The notes beneath the pieces are model-generated. The model made no database searches. It had not been told where the DNA came from and worked only from the letters and a program-made list of their open reading frames with translations. Shown piece after piece: positions 27,039 through 41,500 of a DNA stretch of 64,000 nt. Within the stretch, counting starts at the first letter, position 1. Each line of letters starts with the position of its first letter. A program made the position numbers and the translations under genes. Source of the DNA: Eutreptiella sp. 'Long Island Sound 2002' (lineage: Eukaryota; Euglenozoa; Euglenophyceae; Eutreptiales; Eutreptiaceae); NCBI GenBank assembly GCA_964036045.1, contig OZ038382.1:40626090-40690089 (forward strand), given 5' to 3'.

Positions 27039-29561
27039 TTGACAAAAAGTCTCGAATTCAATTTTGAGATATTGTGTCGGCAAGTATCACCACACTTCAT
27101 TATGAAAGCACCTGGCTCTTGCACCAAGCCATACCATACCATACCATGCCAAGCCAAGCCAGCCATGCCTTGGCTTGACGGGACGAGGCGAGCGAGCGCG
27201 CGCGCAGGGGTGGCGGGGGGTGCAATGGCAGTGTGGGTGTGTGGTGGCAGTGGACCAGTGCGAAATTTGCAACAGGCAGGGCCAAAGGTGCCACTTTACA
27301 AAAGCACGCGTACAGCCTAGCCACCACCACGCAGCAACCTGAAAATCCAATAAATGTGGCGTACCAAAATGAAACTTTTTTGCAAAAATATGGAACATGC
27401 CCCTTCTAAATTCTCGTCTAATGCCTTCCCGGAACCCTGAAGTGGGAGCTGCAATAACTTGACAGAAAGTCCCGAATTCAATTTTGAGATATTGTGTCGG
27501 CAAGTATCACCGCACTTCATTATGAAAGCACTTGGCTCTCGCACCAAGCCATACCATACCATACCATGCCAAGCCAAGCCAGCCATGCCTTGGCTTGACG
27601 AGACGAGGCGAGCGAGCGCGTGCGCGGGGGTGGCAGGGGGTGCAATGGCAGTGTGGGTGTGTGGTGGCAGTGGACCAGAGCGAAAACTTCAACGGGTAGG
27701 GCCAAAGGTGCCACTTTACGAAAGCACGCGTACAGCCTAGCCAACCAACACACAGCAACCTGAAAATCCAATAAATGTGGCGTACCAAAATGAAACATTT
27801 TTGCAAAAATATGGAACATGCCCCTTCTAAATTCTCATCTAATGCCTTCCCGGAACCCTGAAGGGGGAGCTGCAATAACTTGACAGAAAGTCCGAATTCA
27901 ATTTTGAGATATTGTGTCGGCAAGTATCACCGCACTTCATTATGAAAGCACCTGGCTCTCGCACAAAGCCATACCCTACCATACCATGCCAAGCCAAGTC
28001 CACCATGCCTTGGCTTGACGAGACGAGGCGAGCGAGCGCGCGCGCGGGGGTGGCGGGGGCTGCAATGGCAGTGTGGCTGTGGGGTGGCAGTGGACCAGAG
28101 CAAGAACGTCAACGGGCCGGGCCAAAGGTGCCACTTTACGAAAGCACGCGTACAGCCTAGCCAACCACCACGCAGCAACCTGAAAATCCAATAAATGTGG
28201 CGTACCAAAATGAAGCTTTTTGGCAAAAATATGGAACATGCCCCTTCTAAATTGTCGCCTAATGCCTTCCCGGAACGCTGAAGGGGGAGCTGCAATAAAT
28301 TGACAAAAAGTCTCGAATTCAATTTTGAGATATTGTGTCGGCAAGTATCACCACACTTCATTATGAAAGCACCTGGCTCTTGCACCAAGCCATACCATAC
28401 CATACCATGCCAAGCCAAGCCAGCCATGCCTTGGCTTGACGGGACGGGGCGAGCGAGCGCGCGCGCAGGGGTGGCGGGGGGTGCAATGGCAGTGTGGGTG
28501 TGTGGTGGCAGTGGACCAGTGCGAAATTTGCAACAGGCAGGGCCAAAGGTGCCACTTTACGAAAGCACGCGTACAGCCTAGCCACCACCACGCAGCAACC
28601 TGAATATCCAATAAATGTGGCGTACCAAAATGAAACTTTTTTGCAAAAATATGGGGCATGCCCCTTCTAAATTCTCGTCTAATGCCTCCCCGGAACCCTG
28701 AAGGGGGAGCTGCAATAACTTGACAGAAAGTCCCGAATTCAATTTTGAGATATTGTGTCGGCAAGTATCGCCGCACTTCATTATGAAAGCACCTGGCTCT
28801 CGCACCAAGCCATACCATACCATACCATGCCAAGCCAAGCCAGCCATGCCTTGGCTTGACGAGACGAGGCGAGCGAGCGCGCGCGCGGGGGTGGCGGGTG
28901 GTGCAATGGCAGTGTGGGTGTGTGGTGGCAGTGGACCAGAGAGAAAACTTCAACGGGTAGGGCCAAAGGTGCCACTTTACGAAAGCACGCGTACAGCCTA
29001 GCCAACCACCACACAGCAACCTGAAAATCCAATAAATGTGGCGTACCAAAATGAGACATTTTTGCAAAAATATGGAACATGCCCCTTCTAAATTCTCCTC
29101 TAATGCCTTCCCGGAACCCTGAAGGGGGAGCTGCGTTAACTTGACAGAAAGTCCCGAATTCAATTTTGAGATATTGTGTCGGCAAGTATCACCGCACTTC
29201 ATCATGAAAGCACCTGGCTCTCGCACCAAGCCATACCATACCATACCATGCCAAGCCAAGCCAACCATGCCTTGGTTTGACGAGACGAGGCGAGCGAGCG
29301 CGCGCGCAGGGGTGGCGGGGGGTGCAATGGCAGTGTGGGTGTGTGGTGGCAGTGGACCAGAGCGAAAACGTCAACGGGCAGGGCCAAAGGTGCCACTTTA
29401 CGAAAGCACGCGTAAAGCCTAGCCAACCACCACGCAGCAACCTGAAAATCCAATAAATGTGGCGTACCAAAATGAAGCTTTTTGGCAAAAATATGGAACA
29501 TGCCCCTTCTAAATTGTCGCCTAATGCCTTCCCGGAACCCTGAAAGGGGAGGCGCAATAAA
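27039..29561 (+). repeat. Higher-order repeat: two copies of a trimer of about 1,261 bp
   Basis: Copies are 27039-28299 and 28300-29561. Shared variants include CGAAATTTGCAACAGGCAG (27260 and 28521) and CTAGCCACCACCACG, where one A is lost (27318 and 28579). Part of the block recurs again four units later (near 30203). Confidence 0.75.
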
Positions 29562-30823
29562 TTGACAAAAAGTCTCGAATTCAATTTTGAGATATTGTGT
29601 CGGCAAGTATCACCACACTTCATTATGAAAGCACCTGGCTCTTGCACCAAGCCATACCATACCATACCATGCCAAGCCAAGCCAGCCATGCCTTGGCTTG
29701 ACGGGACGAGGCGAGCGAGCGCGCGCGCAGGGGTGGCGGGGGGTGCAATGGCAGTGTGGGTGTGTGGTGGCAGTGGACCAGAGCGAAAATTGCAACAGGC
29801 AGGGCCAAAGGTGCCACTTTACGAAAGCACGCGTACAGCCTACCCAACCACCACGCAGCAACCTGAAAATCCAATAAATGTCGCGTACCAAAATGAAACT
29901 TTTATGCAAAAATATGGGGCATGCCCCTTCTAAATTCTCGTCTAATGCCTTCCCGGAACCCTGAAGGGGGAGCTGCAATAACTTGACAGAAGGTCCCGAA
30001 TTCAATTTTGAGATATTGTGTCGGCAAGTATCGCCGCACTTCATTATGAAAGCACCTGGCTCTCGCACCAAGCCATACCATACCATACCATGCCAAGCCA
30101 AGCCAGCCATGCCTTGGCTTGACGGGACGGGGCGAGCGAGCGCGCGCGCAGGGGTGGCGGGGGGTGCAATGGCAGTGTGGGTGTGTGGTGGCAGTGAACC
30201 AGTGCGAAATTTGCAACAGGCAGGGCCAAAGGTGCCACTTTACGAAAGCACGCGTACAGCCTAGCCACCACCACGCAGCAACCTGAATATCCAATAAATG
30301 TGGCGTACCAAAATGAAACTTTTTTGCAAAAATATGGGGCATGCCCCTTCTAAATTCTCGTCTAATGCCTCCCCGGAACCCTGAAGGGGGAGCTGCAATA
30401 ACTTGACAGAAAGTCCCGAATTCAATTTTGAGATATTGTGTCGGCAAGTATCGCCGCACTTCATTATGAAAGCACCTGGCTCTCGCACCAAGCCATACCA
30501 TACCATACCATGCCAAGCCAAGCCAGCCATGCCTTGGCTTGACGAGACGAGGCGAGCGAGCGCGCGCGCGGGGGTGGCGGGTGGTGCAATGGCAGTGTGG
30601 GTGTGTGGTGGCAGTGGACCAGAGAGAAAACTTCAACGGGTAGGGCCAAAGGTGCCACTTTACGAAAGCACGCGTACAGCCTAGCCAACCACCACACAGC
30701 AACCTGAAAATCCAATAAATGTGGCGTACCAAAATGAGACATTTTTGCAAAAATATGGAACATGCCCCTTCTAAATTCTCCTCTAATGCCTTCCCGGAAC
30801 CCTGAAAGGGGAGGTGCGTTAAC

Positions 30824-32507
30824 TTGACAGAAAGTTCCGAATTCAATTTTGAGATATTGTGTCGGCAAGTATCACCGCACTTCATCATGAAAGCACCTGG
30901 CTCTCGCACCAAGCCATACCATACCATACCATGCCAAGCCAAGCCAACCATGCCTTGGTTTGACGAGACGAGGCGAGCGAGCGCGCGCGCAGGGGTGGCG
31001 GGGGGTGCAATGGCAGTGTGGGTGTGTGGTGGCAGTGGACCAGAGCGAAAACGTCAACGGGCAGGGCCAAAGGTGCCACTTTACGAAAGCACGCGTACAG
31101 CCTAGCCAACCACCACGCAGCAACCTGAAAATCCAATAAATGTGGCGTACCAAAATGAAGCTTTTTGGCAAAAATATGGAACATGCCCCTTCTAAATTGT
31201 CGCCTAATGCCTTCCCGGAACCCTGAAGGGGGAGCTGCAATAAATTGACAAAAAGTCTCGAATTCAATTTTGAGATATTGTGTCGGCAAGTATCACCACA
31301 CTTCATTATGAAAGCACCTGGCTCTCGCACCAAGCCATACCATACCATACCATGCCAAGCCAAGCCAGCCATGCCTTGGCTTGACGAGACGAGGCGAGCG
31401 AGCGCGCGCGCGGGGGTGGCGGGTGGTGCAATGGCAGTGTGGGTGTGTGGTGGCAGTGGACCAGAGAGAAAACTTCAACGGGTAGGGCCAAAGGTGCCAC
31501 TTTACGAAAGCACGCGTACAGCCTAGCCAACCACCACACAGCAACCTGAAAATCCAATAAATGTGGCGTACCAAAATGAGACATTTTTGCAAAAATATGG
31601 AACATGCCCCTTCTAAATTCTCCTCTAATGCCTTCCCGGAACCCTGAAAGGGGAGGTGCGTTAACTTGACAGAAAGTTCCGAATTCAATTTTGAGATATT
31701 GTGTCGGCAAGTATCACCGCACTTCATCATGAAAGCACCTGGCTCTCGCACCAAGCCATACCATACCATACCATGCCAAGCCAAGCCAACCATGCCTTGG
31801 TTTGACGAGACGAGGCGAGCGAGCGCGCGCGCAGGGGTGGCGGGGGGTGCAATGGCAGTGTGGGTGTGTGGTGGCAGTGGACCAGAGCGAAAACGTCAAC
31901 GGGCAGGGCCAAAGGTGCCACTTTACGAAAGCACGCGTACAGCCTAGCCAACCACCACGCAGCAACCTGAAAATCCAATAAATGTGGCGTACCAAAATGA
32001 AGCTTTTTGGCAAAAATATGGAACATGCCCCTTCTAAATTGTCGCCTAATGCCTTCCCGGAACCCTGAAGGGGGAGCTGCAATAAATTGACAAAAAGTCT
32101 CGAATTCAATTTTGAGATATTGTGTCGGCAAGTATCACCACACTTCATTATGAAAGCACCTGGCTCTTGCACCAAGCCATACCATACCATACCATGCCAA
32201 GCCAAGCCAGCCATGCCTTGGCTTGACGGGACGAGGCGAGCGAGCGCGCGCGCAGGGGTGGCGGGGGGTGCAATGGCAGTGTGGGTGTGTGGTGGCAGTG
32301 GACCAGAGCGAAAATTGCAACAGGCAGGGCCAAAGGTGCCACTTTACGAAAGCACGCGTACAGCCTACCCAACCACCACGCAGCAACCTGAAAATCCAAT
32401 AAATGTCGCGTACCAAAATGAAACTTTTATGCAAAAATATGGGGCATGCCCCTTCTAAATTCTCGTCTAATGCCTTCCCGGAACCCTGAAGGGGGAGCTG
32501 CAATAAC
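30824..32507 (+). repeat. Higher-order repeat: two copies of an 842-bp dimer
   Basis: Copies are 30824-31665 and 31666-32507. GGGGAGGTGCGTTAAC lies just before each copy (near 30809 and 31651), and GAAAGTTCCGAATTC and CTTCATCATGAAAG occur inside both. Confidence 0.75.
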
Positions 32508-35500
32508 TTGACAGAAGGTCCCGAATTCAATTTTGAGATATTGTGTCGGCAAGTATCGCCGCACTTCATTATGAAAGCACCTGGCTCTCGCACCAAGCCA
32601 TACCATACCATACCATGCCAAGCCAAGCCAGCCATGCCTTGGCTTGACGAGACGAGGCGAGCGAGCGCGCGCGCGGGGGTGGCGGGGGGTGCAATGGCAG
32701 TGTGGGTGTGTGGTGGCAGTGGACCAGAGAGAAAACTTCAACGGGTAGGGCCAAAGGTGCCACTTTACGAAAGCACGCGTACAGCCTAGCCAACCACCAC
32801 ACAGCAACCTGAAAATCCAATAAATGTGGCGTACCAAAATGAAACATTTTTTTCCAAAAATATGGAACATGCCCCTTCTAAATTCTCGTCTAATGCCTTC
32901 CCGGAACCCTGAAGGGGGAGCTGCAATAACTTGACAGAAAGTCCCGAATTCAATTTTGAGATATTGTGTCGGCAAGTATCACCGCACTTCATCATGAAAG
33001 CACCTGGCTCTCGCACCCAGCCATACCATACCATACCATGCCAAGCCAAGCCAACCATGCCTTGGCTTGACGAGACGAGGCGAGCGAGCGCGCGCGCAGG
33101 GGTGGCGGGGGGTGCAATGGCAGTGTGGGTGTGTGGTGGCAGTGGACCAGAGCGAAAACGTCAACGGGCAGGGCCAAAGGTGCCACTTTACGAAAGCACG
33201 CGTACAGCCTAGCCAACCACCACGCAGCAACCTGAAAATCCAATAAATGTGGCGTACCAAAATGAAGCTTTTTGGCAAAAATATGGAACATGCCCCTTCT
33301 AAATTGTCGCCTAATGCCTTCCCGGAACCCTGAAGGGGGAGCTGCAATAAATTGACAAAAAGTCTCGAATTCAATTTTGAGATATTGTGTCGGCAAGTAT
33401 CACCACACTTCATTATGAAAGCACCTGGCTCTTGCACCAAGCCATACCATACCATACCATGCCAAGCCAAGCCAGCCATGCTTTGGCTTGACGGGACGAG
33501 GCGAGCGAGCGCGCGCGCAGGGGTGGCGGGGGGTGCAATGGCAGTGTGGGTGTGTGGTGGCAGTGGACCAGAGCGAAAATTGCAACGGGCAGGGCCAAAG
33601 GTGCCACTTTACGAAAGCACGCGTACAGCCTACCCAACCACCACGCAGCAACCTGAAAATCCAATAAATGTCGCGTACCAAAATGAAACTTTTATGCAAA
33701 AATATGGGGCATGCCCCTTCTAAATTCTCGTCTAATGCCTTCCCAGAACCCTGAAGGGGGAGCTGCAATAACTTGACAGAAGGTCCCGAATTCAATTTTG
33801 AGATATTGTGTCGGCAAGTATCGCCGCACTTCATTATGAAAGCACCTGGCTCTCGCACCAAGCCATACCATACCATACCATGCCAAGCCAAGCCAGCCAT
33901 GCCTTGGCTTGACGAGACGAGGCGAGCGAGCGCGCGCGCAGGGGTGGCAGGGGGTGCAATGGCAGTGTGGGTGTGTGGTGGCAGTGGACCAGAGCGAAAA
34001 TTTCAAAGGGCAGGGCCAAAGGTGCCACTTTAGGAAAGTACGCGTACGGCCTAGCCAACCACCACGCAGCAACCTGAAAATCCAATAAATGTGGCGTACC
34101 AAAATGAAACTTTTTTGCAAAAATATGGAACATGCCCCTTCTAAATTGTCGCCTAATGCCTTCCCGCAACCCTGAAGGGGGAGCTGCAATAACTTGACAA
34201 AAAGTCTGGAATTCAATTTTGAGATATTGTGTCGGCAAGTATCACCGCACTTCATTATGAAAGCACATGGCTCTCGCACCAAGCCATACCATACCATACC
34301 ATGCCAAGCCAAGCCAGCCATGCCTTGGCTTGACGAGACGAGGCGAGCGAGCGCGCGCGCAGGGGTGGCAGGGGGTGCAATGGCAGTGTGGGTGTGTGGT
34401 GGCAGTGGACCAGAGCGAAAATTGCAACGGGCAGGGTCAAAGGTGCCACTTTACGAAAGCACGCGTACAGCCTAGACAACCACCACGCAGCAACCTGAAA
34501 ATCCAATAAATGTGGCGTACCAAAATGAGACTTTTTTGCACCAATATGGGGCATGCCCCTTCTAAATTCTCGTCTAATGCCTTCCCGGAACCCTGAAGGG
34601 GGAGCTGCAATAACTTGACAGAAAGTCCAGAATTCAATTTTGGGATATTGTGTCGGCAAGTATCACCGCACTTCATTATGAAAGCACCTGGCTCTCGCAC
34701 CAAGCCATACCATACCATACCATGCCAAGCCAAGCCAGCCATGCCCTGGCTTGAGGAGACGAGGCGAGCGAGCGCGCGCGCGGGGTTGGCGGGTGGTGCA
34801 ATGGCAGTGTGGGTGTGTGGCAGCAGTGGACCAGAGCCAAAACTTCAACGGGCAGGGCCAAAGGTGCCACTTTACGAAAGCACGCGTACAGCCTAGCCAA
34901 CCACCACGCAGCAACCTGAAAATCCAATAAATGTGGCGTACCAAAATGAAACTTTTTTGCAAAAATATGGAACATGCCCCTTCTAAATTCTCGTCTAATG
35001 CCTTCCCGGAACCCTGAAGGGGGAGCTGCAATAACCTGACAGAAAGTCCCGAATTCAATTTTGAGATATTGTGTCGGCAAGTATCGCCGCACCTTATTAT
35101 GAAAGCACCTGGCTCTCGCACCAAGCCATACCATACCATACCATGCCAAGCCAAGCCAACCATGCCTTGGCTTGACGAGACGAGGCGAGCGAGCGCGCGC
35201 GCGGGGGTGGCGGGGGGTGCAATGGCAGTGTGGGTGTGTGGTGGCAGTGGACCAGAGCGAAAACTTCAACGGGTAGGGCCAAAGGTGCCACTTTACGAAA
35301 GCACGCGTACAGCCTAGCCAACCACCACACAGCAACCTGAAAATCCAATAAATGTAGCGTACCAAAATGAAACTTTTTTGCAAAAATATGGAACATGCCC
35401 CTTCTAAATTGTCACCTAATGCCTTCCCGGAACCCTGAAGGGGGAGCTGCAATAACTTGACAGAAAGTCCCGAATTCAATTTTGAGATATTGTCTCGGCA

Positions 35501-38500
35501 AGTATCGCCGCACTTCATTATGAAAGCACCTGGCTCTCGCACCAAGCCATACCATACCATACCATGCCAAGCCAAGCCAGCCATGCCTTGGCTTGACGAG
35601 ACGAGGCGAGCGAGCGCGCGCAGGGGTGGCGGGGGGTGCAATGGCAGTGTGGGTGTGTGGTGGCAGTGGACCAGAGCGAAAATTGCAACGGGCAGGGCCA
35701 AAGGTGCCACTTTACGAAAGCACGCGTACAGCCTAGCCAACCACCACGCAGCAACCTGAAAATCCAATAAATGTGGCGTACCAAAATGAAACTTTTTTGC
35801 AAAAATATGGAACATGCCCCTTCTAAATTGTCGCCTAATGCCTTCCCGGAACCCTGAAGGGGGAGCTGCAATAACTTGACAAAAAGTCTGGAATTCAATT
35901 TTGAGATATTGTGTCGGCAAGAATCACCGCACTTCATTATGCAAGCACCTGGCTCTCGCACCAAGCCATACCATACCATACCATGCCAAGCCAAGCCAGC
36001 CATGCCTTGGCTTGACGAGACGAGGCGAGCGAGCGCGCGCGCAGGGGTGGCGGGGGGTGCAATGGCAGTGTGGGTGTGTGGTGGCAGTGGACCAGAGCAA
36101 AAATTGCAACAGGCAGGGCCAAAGGTGCCACTTTACGAAAGCACACGTACAGCCTAGCCAACCACCACGCAGCAACCTGAAAATCCAATAAATGTGGCGT
36201 ACCAAAATGAAACTTTCTTGCAAAAATATGGGGCATGCCCCTTCTAAATTGTCGCCTAATGCCTTCCCGGAACCCTGAAGGGGGAGCTGCAATAACTTGA
36301 CAGAAAGTCCCGAATTCAATTTTGAGATATTGTGTCGGCAAGTATCGCCGCACTTCATTATGAAAGCACCTGGCTCTCGCACCAAGCCATACCATACCAT
36401 ACCATGCCAAGCCAAGCCAGCCATGCCTTGGCTTGACGAGACGAGGCGAGCGAGCGCGCGCGCGGGGGTGGCAGGGGGTGCAATGGCAGTGTGGGTGTGT
36501 GGTGGCAGTGGACCAGAGCGAAAATTTCAAAGGGCAGGGCCAAAGGTGCCACTTTACGAAAGCACGCGTACAGCCTAGCCAACCACCACGCAGCAACCTG
36601 AAAATCCAATAAATGTGGCGTACCAAAATGAAACTTTTTTGCAAAAATATGGAACATGCTCCTTCTAAATTCTCGTCTAATGCCTTCCCGGAACCCTGAA
36701 GGGGGAGCTGCAATAACTTGTGAGAAAGTCCCGAATTCAATTTTGAGATATTGTGTCGGCAAGTATCACCGCACTTCATTATGAAAGCACCTGGCTCTCG
36801 CACCAAGCCATACCATACCATACCATGCCAAGCCAAGCCAGCCATGCCTTGGCTTGACGAGACGAGGCGAGCGAGCGCGCGCGCGGGGGTGGCGGGGGGT
36901 GCAATGGCAGTGTGGGTGTGTGGTGGCAGTGGACCAGAGCGAAAACGTCAGCGGGCAGGGCCAAAGGTGCCACTTTACGAAAGCACGCGTACAGCCTAGC
37001 CAACCACCACGCAGCAACCTGAAAATCCAATAAATGTGGCGTACCAAAATGAAACTTTTTTGCAAAAATATGGAACATGCCCCTTCTAAATTGTCGCCTA
37101 ATGCCTTCCCGGAACCCTGAAGGGGGAGCTGCAATAACTTGACAGAAAGTCCCGAATTCAATTTTGAGATATTGTGTCGGCAAGTATCACCGCACTTCAT
37201 TATGAAAGCACCTGGCTCTCGCACCAAGCCATACCATACCATACCATGCCAAGCCAAGCCAGCCATGCCTTGGCTTGACGAGACGAGGCGAGCGAGCGCG
37301 CGCAGGGGTGGCGGGGGGTGCAATGGCAGTGTGGGTGTGTGGTGGCAGTGGACCAGAGCAAAAATTTCAACGGGCAGGGCCAAAGGTGCCACTTTACGAA
37401 AGCACGCGTACAGCCTAGCCAACCACCACGCAGCAACCTGAAAATCCAATAAATGTGGCGTACCAAAATGAAACTTTTTTGCAAAAATATGGAACATGCC
37501 CCTTCTAAATTTTCACCTAATGCCATCCCGGAACCCTGAAGGGGGAGCTGCAATAACTTGACAGAAAGTCCCGAATTCAAGTTTGAGATATTGTGTCGGC
37601 AAGTATCGCCGCACTTGATTATGAAAGCACCTGGCTCTCGCACCAAGCCATACCATACCATACCATGCCAAGCCAAGCCAGCCATGCCTTGGCTTGACGA
37701 GACGAGGCGAGCGAGCGCGCGCGCAGGGGTGGCAGGGGGTTGCATTGGCAGTGTGGGTGTGTGGTGGCAGTGGACCAGAGCGAAAATTTCAAAGGGCAGG
37801 GCCAAAGGTGCTACTTTACGAAAGCACGCGTACAGCCTAGCCAACCACCACGCAGCAACCTGCAAATCCAATAAATGTGGCGTACCAAAATGAAACTTTT
37901 TTGCAAAAATATGGAACATGCCCCTTCTAAATTCTCGTCTAATGCCTTCCCGGAACCCTGAAGGGGGAGCTGCAATAACTTGACAGAAAGTCCCGAATTC
38001 AGTTTTGAGATATTGTGTCGGCAAGTATCACCGCACTTCATTATGAAAGCACCTGGCTCTCGCACCAAGCCATACCATACCATACCATGCCAAGCCAAGC
38101 CAGCCATGCCTTGGCCTGACGAGACAAGGCGAGCGAGCGCGCGCAGGGGTGGCGGGGGGTGCAATGGCAGTGTGGGTGTGTGGTGGCAGTGGACCAGAGC
38201 GAAAATTGCAACGGGCAGGGCCAAAGGTGCCACTTTACGAAAGCACGCGTACAGCCTAGCCAACCACCACGCAGCAACCTGAAAATCCAATAAATGTGGC
38301 GTACCAAAATGAAACTTTTTTGCAAAAATATGGAACATGCCCCTTCTAAATTGTCGCCTAATGCCTTCCCGGAACCCTGAAGGGGGAGCTGCAATAACTT
38401 GACAAAAAGTCGGGAATTCAATTTTGAGATATTGTGTCGGCAAGTATCACCGCACTGCATTATGCAAGCACCTGGCTCTCGCACCAAGCCATACCATACC

Positions 38501-41500
38501 ATACCATGCCAAGCCAAGCCAGCCATGCCTTGGCTTGACGAGACGAGGCGAGCGAGCGCGCGCGCAGGGGTGGCAGGGGGTTGCAATGGCAGTGTGGGTG
38601 TGTGGTGGCAGTGGACCAGAGCGAAAATTTCAAAGGGCAGGGCCAAAGGTGCCACTTTACGAAAGCACGCGTACAGCCTAGCCAACCACCACGCAGCAAC
38701 CTGCAAATCCAATAAATGTGGCGTACCAAAATGAAACTTTTTTGCAAAAATATGGAACATGCCCCTTCTAAATTCTCGTCTAATGCCTTCCCGGAACCCT
38801 GAAGGGGGAGCTGCAATAACTTGACAGAAAGTCCCGAATTCAGTTTTGAGATATTGTGTCGGCAAGTATCACCGCACTGCATTATGCAAGCACCTGGCTC
38901 TCGCACCAAGCCATACCATACCATACCATGCCAAGCCAAGCCAGCCATGCCTTGGCTTGACGAGACGAGGCGAGCGAGCGCGCGCGCAGGGGTGGCAGGG
39001 GGTGCAATGGCAGTGTGGGTGTGTGGTGGCAGTGGACCAGAGCGAAAATTGCAACGGGCAGGGCCAAAGATGCCACTTTACGAAAGCACGCGTACAGCCT
39101 AGCCAACCACCACGCAGCAACCTGAAAATCCAAAAAATGTGGCGTACCAAAATGAAACTTTTTTGCAAAAATATGGGGCATACCCCTTCTAAATTGTCGC
39201 CTAATGCCCTCCCGGAACCCTGAAGGGGGAGCTGCAATAACTTGACAGAAAGTCCCGAATTCAAGTTTGAGATATTGTGTCGGCAAGTATCGCCGCACTT
39301 CATTATGAAAGCACCTGGCTCTCGCACGAAGCCATACCATACCATACCATGCCAAGCCAAGCCAGCCATGCCTTGGCTTGACGAGACGAGGCGAGCGAGC
39401 GCGCGCGCAGGGGTGGCGGGGGGTGCAATGGCAGTGTGGGTGTGTGGTGGCAGTGGACCAGAGCGAAAATTTCAAAGGGCAGGGCCAAAGGTGCCACTTT
39501 ACGAAAGCACGCGTACAGCCTAGCCAACCACCACGCAGCAACCTGAAAGTCCAATAAATGTGGCGTACCAAAATGAAACTTTTTTGCAAAAATATGGATC
39601 ATGCCCCTTCTAAATTCTCGCCTAATGCCTTCCCGGAACCCTGAAGGGGGAGCTGCAATAACTTGACAGAAAGTCCCGAATTCAATTTTGAGATATTGTG
39701 TCGGCAAGTATCACCGCACTTCATTATGAAAGCACCTGGCTCTCGCACCAAGCCATACCATACCATACCATGCCAAGCCAAGCCAGCCATGCCTTGGCTT
39801 GACGAGACGAGGCGAGCGAGCGCGCGCAGGGGTGGCGGGGGGTGCAATGGCGGTGTGGGTGTGTGGTGGCAGTGGACCAGAGCGAAAATTGCAACGGGCA
39901 GGGCCAAAGGTGCCACTTTACGAAAGCACGCGTACAGCCTAGCCAACCACCACGCAGCAACCTGAAAATCCAATAAATGTGGCGTACCAAAATGAAACTT
40001 TTTTGCAAAAATATGGAACATGCCCCTTCTAAATTGTCGCCTAATGCCTTCCCGGAACCCTGAAGGGGGAGCTGCAATAACTTGACAAAAAGTCTGGAAT
40101 TCAATTTTGAGATATTGTGTCGGCAAGTATCACCGCACTGCATTATGCAAGCACCTGGCTCTCGCACCAAGCCATACCATACCATACCATGCCAAGCCAA
40201 GCCAGCCATGCCTTGGCTTGACGAGACGAGGCGAGCGAGCGCGCGCGCAGGGGTGGCAGGGGGTGCAATGGCAGTGTGGGTGTGTGGTGGCAGTGGACCA
40301 GAGGGAAAATTGCAACGGGCAGGGCCAAAGATGCCACTTTACGAAAGCACGCGTACAGCCTAGCCAACCACCACGCAGCAACCTGAAAATCCAAAAAATG
40401 TGGCGTACCAAAATGAAACTTTTTTGCAAAAATATGGGGCATGCCCCTTCTCAATTGTCGCCTAATGCCTTCCCGGAACCCTGAAGGGGGGGCTGCAATA
40501 ACTTGACAGGGAGTCCCGAATTCAAGTTTGAGATATTGTGTCGGCAAGTATCGCCGCACTTCATTATGAAAGCACCTGGCTCTCGCACCAAGCCATACCA
40601 TACCATACCATGCCAAGCCAAGCCAGCCATGCCTTGGCTTGACGAGACGAGGCGAGCGAGCGCGCGCGCAGGGGTGGCGGGGGGTGCAATGGCAGTGTGG
40701 GTGTGTGGTGGCAGTGGACCAGAGCGAAAATTTCAAAGGGCAGGGCCAAAGGTGCCACTTTACGAAAGCACGCGTACAGCCTAGCCAACCACCACGCAGC
40801 AACCTGAAAATCCAATAAATGTGGCGTACCAAAATGAAACTTTTTTGCAAAAATATGGAATATGCCCCTTCTCAATTCTCGTCTAATGCCTTCCCGGAAC
40901 CCTGAAGGGGGAGCTGCAAAAACTTGACAGAAAGTCCCGAATTCAATTTTGAGATATTGTGTCGGCAAGTATCACCGCACTTCATTATGAAAGCACCTGG
41001 CTCTCGCACCAAGCCATACCATACCATACCATGCCAAGCCAAGCCAGCCATGCCTTGGCTTGACGAGACGAGGCGAGCGAGCGCGCGCGCAGGGGTGGCG
41101 AGGGGTGCAATGGCAGTGTGGGTGTGTGGTGGCAGTGGACCAGAGCGAAAACTTCAACGGGTAGGGCCAAAGGTGCCACTTTACGAAAGCACGCGTACAG
41201 CCTAGCCAACCACCACACAGCAACCTGAAAATCCAATAAATGTAGCGTACCAAAATGAATCTTTTTTGCAAAAATATGGAACATGCCCCTTCTAAATTGT
41301 CGCCTAATGCCTTCCCGGAACCCTGAAGGGGGAGCTGCAATAACTTGACAGAAAGTCCCGAATTCAATTTTGAGATATTGTGTCGGCAAGTATCACCGCA
41401 CTTCATTATGAAAGCACCTGGCTCTCGCACCAAGCCATACCATACCATACCATGCCAAGCCAAGCCAGCCATGCCTTGGCTTGACGGGACGAGGCGAGCG

